From: Trichaptum fuscoviolaceum | Lineage: Eukaryota > Basidiomycota > Agaricomycetes > Hymenochaetales > Trichaptaceae | Direction of reading: 5' to 3' | Assembly (NCBI GenBank): GCA_910574455.1 | Contig: CAJSYZ010000002.1 | Location: 6,347,390-6,411,389, forward strand | DNA length: 64,000 bases | Shown here: piece by piece, positions 58,269 to 64,000 of the stretch | Layout of the letters: each line of letters opens with the position of its first letter | Numbering within the stretch: the stretch's first letter is position 1 | Notes under the pieces: model-generated | Database searches by the model: none | What the model was told of the DNA's origin: nothing | The model's input: only the letters and a program-made list of their open reading frames with translations | Made by a program: the position numbers and the translations under genes

Positions 58269-60981
58269 GATCAGAGTTAACTTTAGCCTCTGCGCACACG
58301 CAGTCCATGTCGGACTCGCGCCTTGTCCAGGGCGTACCTGCAGATCGAATCCGTGGACACAAGTGATGGCACACTCTTGTACGCAGCTGATATCCGACGT
58401 GACAGTGATCACTCCCAGCCGTCCTATCCTATAGCGTCGACGAGCGTTGTCCAACCGGGAATCCGGGAATGTTCGTTTCGCAGAGCGCCCACCGGCAGCC
58501 AGAGCTCCTCCGCCTCGCCTTGCGTTGTGCTCTATCCGACCTCTGACAGCCCACATCACATCAGCTTGCCGGTATGATGCGATGCGTCAGAAAGCCATAT
58601 GTATCCTCCGTCCCTCAGACCCGCTGCAGGCCACCTGCTGTCCTAGGGGAGTATCCTTGTCTCTTTTCTTTTCCTTCACGAGTTCGACGTTCTTTAAGTC
58701 CGGCTCACCACGAGGTGCGTATTGCTTTTCCTCTTTGCGCGTTGGGCGGAGATACAGGACTGACGATGACACTCACTCTAGCCTGGCACGCTCCTGGCGA
58801 GCAACAAAAGACATAAAAAACACCAAGTCGCACACGGCCGACTGGGTATCCTTCGTTCATTTTCGTGATCTAAAGGTGCAGGGGCGCCGGTTGTAGTGGG
58901 AGAAACTCAGGCTGGCTGGGGAGGTGCATTCGTTCGTCTTCGTCTTCGTATTTCACAGGTGCGTAGCACTTGTCTTTTCAGTCTGGAATGCTGGTTAATA
59001 TTGCGTGTAGGTTTAATACAGCCATTTACTTCGTTCTTTACAAGCTTTTCGGTCTTTTCGACTTTTCCTAGACTTTGCTTAATGATGAGCCCCATACCCG
59101 AGCGGAAACGTGAGCATCTTCGGACTTTTCTTGCGCGCTGTGGAAACATCCTGACGGATTTGATTTGTAGGCGCGGCGACTGCGACGAGCCTCGCGAAAG
59201 AAGATACGGGAGCGGGGTCAGAGACGATTTCATCTACTGAACTCCCTCTCGCAACGTCGGCTCCGGCATTGTCGACCAAGCTCTCTTCATCCAAGCTCTC
59301 TTCGTCCGTTTCTTCAACCAAATCTACACACACATCCGTAGCGGCAACCTCATTTACCGCCAAGTCTTCGCCCTCGTCCATCGCAGCGACGTCCACTCTT
59401 TCTCTCTCCTCTTCCTCGTCTGCTTTGTCAAAATCACGATTTACGAGTTCTACGATTGCACCCATCTCAACGAGGACATCAACGTTCTCCGCATCCGCAT
59501 CCTCAACCTCATCCACGTCGTCGGGATTCACATCCTCGCGCACCCAATTCAGCGCGCAGGCAGGAGCCGAGTCGTCGTCATCCCTGTCCCTGTCCCAGGC
59601 CAAGACGTCGAGCTCGTCTGCGACTTTGTCTTCAGCAAGTGAAACTGAAACGGCGACGTCAAGCGTCGTTGATGCGGATACTACGCCTGCGACCTCGGGG
59701 TCGAGCAGCGCGACGGACAAGGGAGGACAGGGTTCGTCTGTGAGCACGGGATTTGTATCTGCGTCTGTGAGGACAAGTACGGATGCGGAGTCACGCAAGG
59801 TGTCCTCGTCTACGTGAGTTTTCTTGATTTTTTAATTTTGATTCCTCCTATTGACTTGATACATCTCCGCTTTGGTGCGGACAGGGTGTCTGAACCCGTA
59901 CCTTCGACGACTGCGCTTACGAGGACGGGGTTGGAGGTGGAGGTATCGAGCTCAAGCTCGAGCGTGGTGGATGGGCTGACGACGTCTGCTGCTACTTTTC
60001 CTTCCGCGTCTGTATCCGCGTCTGGCATTGACCAGAAGGGCGAATCCAGTCTAGCGAGTGCAACCCATGCACAGGCAAGTACGACTACGGGTTTACCTAC
60101 GACGACGTCGACGCCCGCAACGACGACCACGTCCTTGACCTCGACCAGAGCCCCGCTCAAATCGTCTTTGTCTTCCGCTGCGCACGCAAGTGCGAGTTTG
60201 GAAACCACGTCTACGTCCGCGGTTGGGTCGACGGGGGTGGTTGGATCGAGTTCGAGTTCGAGTAGCAGTGTGGTGGAGTCGGTTACCGCTTCTGCCACTT
60301 CTTTCGCTGGGACGAAAACGAAGACAGCGACGACGTCTGGCGCGAGCGCAAGCGCGTCCCTCGGTTCATCGAGTTCAAGCACGGGTTCGCGCACGGGGAG
60401 ACAGAGTACGAGCGCAAATGCGGCGCAATCGACTTCTTCAAGAGCGGCAGAGTCCTCGACTTCAACGGAGGCAGCGGCCAGCTCGACTGTCTCGACTGCT
60501 TCAGGGTCATTCGGGACCGGGTATGACGCCGACAGCGCGAGTGCGAGTGCGCGCCTCTCACCCTCGTCGGCGGCCGGTAGTATTTCGAGCGTGGTCAGCT
60601 CTGCGTCTGTGTCTGCGTCATTGGGGAACACGGGCGGTGTGCCTACGATCTCAGACTCAGACTCAGCGTCAGTGTCGGACAGTGGTGCAGCTGCGTCTGC
60701 TACTCCTTTCGTGCCTAGCGCGTCTGTTTCTGTGTCCTCGCCGTCTGCAAGCCAGAGCCAGAGCATCTCCGCATCCGCCTCCGCATCTCTGATCTCAAGC
60801 AAGCCACTTACGTCCGGGCGCTTCTCTACCACGACCACGACCTCGACCTCGACCTCGATCACTAAGAGCGCCAGTACGAGCGCCAGCGCGGAACCTAGTG
60901 GATCAACATCAGCGCTCGGCGGGTTCTCGAACACGGCTAGTGCGAGTGCGTCGTCGTCGGGGGGAAGTGGGAGCGGTGTAT
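58269..60981 (+). repeat. Tandem repeat unit, copy 4, truncated
   Basis: Starts like copies 2 and 3 and ends where a Gypsy LTR begins at 60982. Its stretch 59040-59480 differs strongly from copies 2 and 3, with an intron 1 sequence closer to copy 1, and then returns to near identity with copies 2 and 3. Confidence 0.93.
59082..60981 (+). pseudogene. Ser/Thr/Ala-rich protein, copy 4, cut by LTR
   Basis: Exons 59082-59109, 59171-59813 and 59885 onward, introns GT...AG. Starts MMSPIPERKR like the others. The first half of exon 2 (PALSTKLSSSKLSSSVSSTK) is unique to this copy; the second half is the same as copies 2 and 3. The frame is open until the LTR at 60982, so the last third of the gene, including the conserved end, is missing. 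Just before the LTR the Gly/Ala run of copies 2 and 3 is replaced by a short SSSGGSGSG stretch. Confidence 0.6.
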
Positions 60982-61782
60982 TGTCACGACTACACTTTTA
61001 CCTAACCTTTCCGAACAGGTACTACGATGTCCGCTCATAGTTCGGCACTCCGACTCGTCTCCACCGAACGGACATCGTGGACAACGTGTGCACGCAGGGA
61101 TATCAGACTAATATCCATCCCGTGCCAACATCCGCCATAGGCCGAACGCCGGACAATACAATTGGATATCCAATATCCAATACTGTCACTAACCTTTCGC
61201 ACTAGACATCGGATCATAGCCGGGCCGACCGCAAACGTATTACCACGTGCATTCCGCACTACATCCGACGTCATAGGGCCCCGCTACGTACCTGACCGGA
61301 CCGCCGAAACGGACCCTTTCTATTCTTTCTATCCTGAACATGCCGCATACATGCGATTGCCTCCGTTGTAACCTTCGGCCTCGCATTTACTCCTTTCCCT
61401 TTTCATTCATGCCTTCAACCCGATCCGGACTACGATCGGACATGCGTTTTATCAACAATGTACAAACAGGTCTCAACTATAAAGTCGATACATGTATCGT
61501 AGTATAGCTTCGACTCAAATATCACAAGTCCTAGGGTATCAATACGATACTAGGCCGTTGAGCTCCACCAGACCTTCGTCCGACCTTATACTGCGCGATT
61601 CGCAGTCGGGATCGACTTATCCCGGTTCTCTCTTCAGTTTCCGACTCTTACGTCGAACTGCGTTCGACTCTCTTCTCTATATCTATTAGGCTCCGTAGCC
61701 TTGTCCGTGAGTTCGTGTTAGCTTAACGAAGCTAACGTTTCTTCCTTTATTAGAGCCACCCCTTCGGTCGTCCGTCTTAACA
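60982..61782 (+). repeat. Left LTR of the second Gypsy element (right border estimated)
   Basis: Begins TGTCACGACTACAC. A TAACA at 61778-61782 is a fitting end, giving about 801 bases, but the partner LTR lies outside the window so this end is not proven. Confidence 0.5.
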
Positions 61783-61858
61783 GTCGGACTTCCGTTTCTC
61801 AAAGGTCTGAAGCCCGGTCTGACAGTATATTTGAGTCCTTCCCACACGGACAGGCTCG

Positions 61859-64000
61859 ATGGCTGACGAACTGGAGGTTACGACTATAATCCCCACCAGC
61901 CACCACTCCTCCCACTCTACACTCTCTCGACATTCGTCGCATTCTCATCACTCCGCCCGCTCTCTTCACTCTAACGGCGGGCAAGAAGTGATACTCCGCG
62001 CACTCTCCGCCCCCGCTCAGACGACACTACAGACTACTCCGCAGGAGCAAGTCGGTGGTCCGCCAGCTACACCACGGACGCCTAGACTCGAAAATCGTGC
62101 TCGATTTTTCGAAGATATGCGCCCGGGTACCGATCCCAATGCTCAGGCACATTCTCCCTTCTTGCCTGCTCTCGGTAGTGAACATGTCACTCACCGAACT
62201 ACTGACGAACAAGAGCGTCGGCGGACTGCGAACCTTGATGCCCTGCGCAATATGACTCCGGATCTGAGGCAATCCGAAACGCGCATACAATCGGTTTTTT
62301 TCGCAACGACCTCAGTCCACTCCTACTAACCGTCCCTCCTCTGCCTCTCAAGTCCGACACCCTCGCATGTCGGTTAACATCCCCCAACTTCCCCCGATAC
62401 CCGAAGTATCAGAGTCGTCTCGATCCATACAACAAGGCTTTGACACTTCAGTGATCGGCCACTCCGGGACCATCCAACCCCGACATCCAGGTCAACAGTC
62501 GTTCAACGCCCAGCCCGCAGTCGGACAATCGCAACAATACCCCGATCAGCGATACTACCCTTACGGTCCACCCCAGCCGACCGCACCAGGTCAACCCGAC
62601 CCCGGTTCGTTTACTAACCAACCTTCTTATCCACAGATCCAACAACCGCAGCAATACCAACAGTTCTCGCAGTCGTACCCATCGCAAGGTTCGACTCAGC
62701 AATACGCACAGTCGGGCCCTTCCCAGGACCAGGTTCAGCTGTTTTCGCAGTCATACCCCTATCAAGGACAGACTCAACCGTCCGACTTCCGCCCTACCAC
62801 ATCTATGCCGACTCCTTCGTCCCAAACATTGCCGGGTTATCGCACATATGATACCTCGCAACACCCACCAGGCTTCGTACCCTATGATAAGCTTCCTGCT
62901 GACCAGAGATATTACCCAGATCGCAAGAGTATCACACCCTTTGCACCCCAGCCTGGTTACGCTCCCCGACCCATGCCGCAGGCACCAATCGAGGATCAAC
63001 ACCATCCTCCTACAACGACCGCTCACATCCGCCCCGTCTCGTCTCATCACTCCGACCTCGGCGACATTCAACTTCTGCAACCATCCCCGCAACGCTCTCT
63101 TCATGCGGTAACGAGTACTCTGCCTATGTCCGAAAACGAACTCCGCAGTTCGTCTAGAGCCAGGCCCGCCACTCAACCGACAGCGGCACAGCAACCCTCG
63201 TCTAGGAGAGATAACACCGTAACCTACTCACAATCTTACCCCGCAGAACAACAGCACCAGTCGCATCACACAAACACTCCGTTCCACGACAATCATCAAT
63301 CTCGACCCCAGTCCGCGTACTACGACGGACGTCCGACATTCGCCCAGACTGGTGGACCTCCGAACGGTCCTCCAGGCGGCCCACCCGACGGATCTCCGGA
63401 CGGCGGACCCCCGAGGGGCCCAGTACCCTTCTTTCCACACCCACGTCCAGTACCACCACCACCACCACCCCAACAGGAACAGCAGACGCACAACCGATCT
63501 ATGTGACTGCGCCTACTCCACCCCGACGTCCCAGAGCGCCTCGTTATTCTCCACCAGAACCACTCGGTACTCCGAAAGGCAGGGACGGTCGGGAAGCGGT
63601 ACGTCGTTTCATCACTAGTCTTCTTCAAATTTTCTTCGTCGACCCCGAGGCGTTCCCAGACGATCGCACTCAAGTAGCCTACGCAGCGACCAACCTTCGT
63701 GAAGGTCCGCTGACGTGGTGGGGCGGGATCATATCCCAAGAGCCGGAGAATCCGATGCTGAGCAACTGGGCACTCTTTGTACAAGAGTTGAACCAATGCT
63801 TCGGTGATCCGCAACTGCAGGCCTCCGCGCAAGATAAAGTGCTTAATGCATATATGCGCGATGACCAGACCATCCAACCCTATAATACCATTTTTGACAG
63901 CTACAGTTGGGATTCCGGCTTCAACGACACCGCCCTCGCCGCTCAGTATTACAAGGGCCTCGCACCACGCATCAAGAATCACCTTGCGATCGTTGGCCGA
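61859..64000 (+). pseudogene. gag: Gag of the second Gypsy element, two frameshifts
   Basis: Starts at a true ATG (MADELEVTTIIPTSHHSSHS). The amino part is Ser/His-rich, the middle is a long Gln/Pro/Tyr/Ser-rich region (62367-63506, with repeats of QSYPSQG, QSYPYQG and PPGGPPDG), and the end is the folded Gag core (EGPLTWWGG, LFVQELNQCFGDP, YYKGLAPRIKNHL). The frame breaks at the T run 62295-62301 (one T too many for continuity) and again just before 63490, so three frames together give one continuous Gag. Both breaks could be decay or, for the T run, a sequencing error. The core resembles Gag of Tf/Ty3-like elements of basidiomycetes. It continues past the window end. Confidence 0.78.

Larger units (their letters stand above)
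60982..64000 (+). mobile_element. Second Ty3/Gypsy element, runs off the window
   Basis: A plus-strand element with a left LTR from 60982 and gag from 61859. Only the left part is in the window. It is inserted in copy 4 of the tandem array; the five bases before it are GTGTA or TGTAT, depending on the exact border. It is unrelated in sequence to the 818-base LTR family, apart from the TG start. Confidence 0.75.

Noticed and set aside
29401..60981. Tandem array as rDNA or a giant retrotransposon cluster
   Set aside because: No rRNA-like sequence, no LTRs or TIRs at unit borders, and no reverse transcriptase or transposase in the unit.

Overview
The window looks like chromosomal DNA of a filamentous basidiomycete, probably an agaricomycete. 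The evidence is protein genes broken by many introns of about 50 to 60 bases with GT...AG ends, an eleven-exon fungal-type cytochrome P450, a decayed alpha-1,3-glucan synthase gene, a remnant resembling a DUF6533 membrane protein, and Ty3/Gypsy chromoviruses. No bacterial operons, rRNA, tRNA or CRISPR were recognised. Few intact ordinary genes are present. Most of the window is repeats and gene debris, as in a transposon-rich accessory or subtelomere-like region.

Left part (1 to about 11.98 kb): low-complexity DNA with a decayed DUF6533-like gene on the minus strand, one intact P450 gene (4806-6913, 532 residues when spliced), an alpha-1,3-glucan synthase pseudogene (about 7760-10620), and a 3'-5' exonuclease-like gene on the minus strand whose upstream part is cut off by an LTR.

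Transposon part (11.98 to about 29.4 kb): a nearly complete minus-strand Gypsy chromovirus with two 818-base, nearly identical LTRs (11983-18687) abuts a gag/protease fragment of a sister copy. Next comes a 3.7 kb element with 68-base terminal inverted repeats (19395-23116) that carries pieces of two host genes, an ESS2/DGCR14-like splicing factor and an Hsp70. A degenerate minisatellite and a probable LTR joined to a plus-strand gag fragment follow. That gag fragment cuts the end of an unrecognised nine-exon gene on the minus strand (26259-28864).

Right part (29.4 to 60.98 kb): a direct tandem array of a unit of about 9.62 kb, present in 3.3 copies. Each unit opens with a leader and a gene for a very Ser/Thr/Ala-rich protein on the plus strand. 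About 4.5 kb of unresolved sequence follows, then a candidate small spliced gene behind a TATA box. Copy 1 has an open Ser-rich gene (about 921 residues in my model). Copies 2 and 3 each have a different single-base frameshift, and copy 4 is cut by another Gypsy element. The copies are mosaics, which points to unequal crossing over or gene conversion. The window ends inside that second Gypsy element (LTR from 60982, gag from 61859).

All gene identities come from reading translated sequence by eye; no search was run. Splice models were checked for phase by hand where stated.
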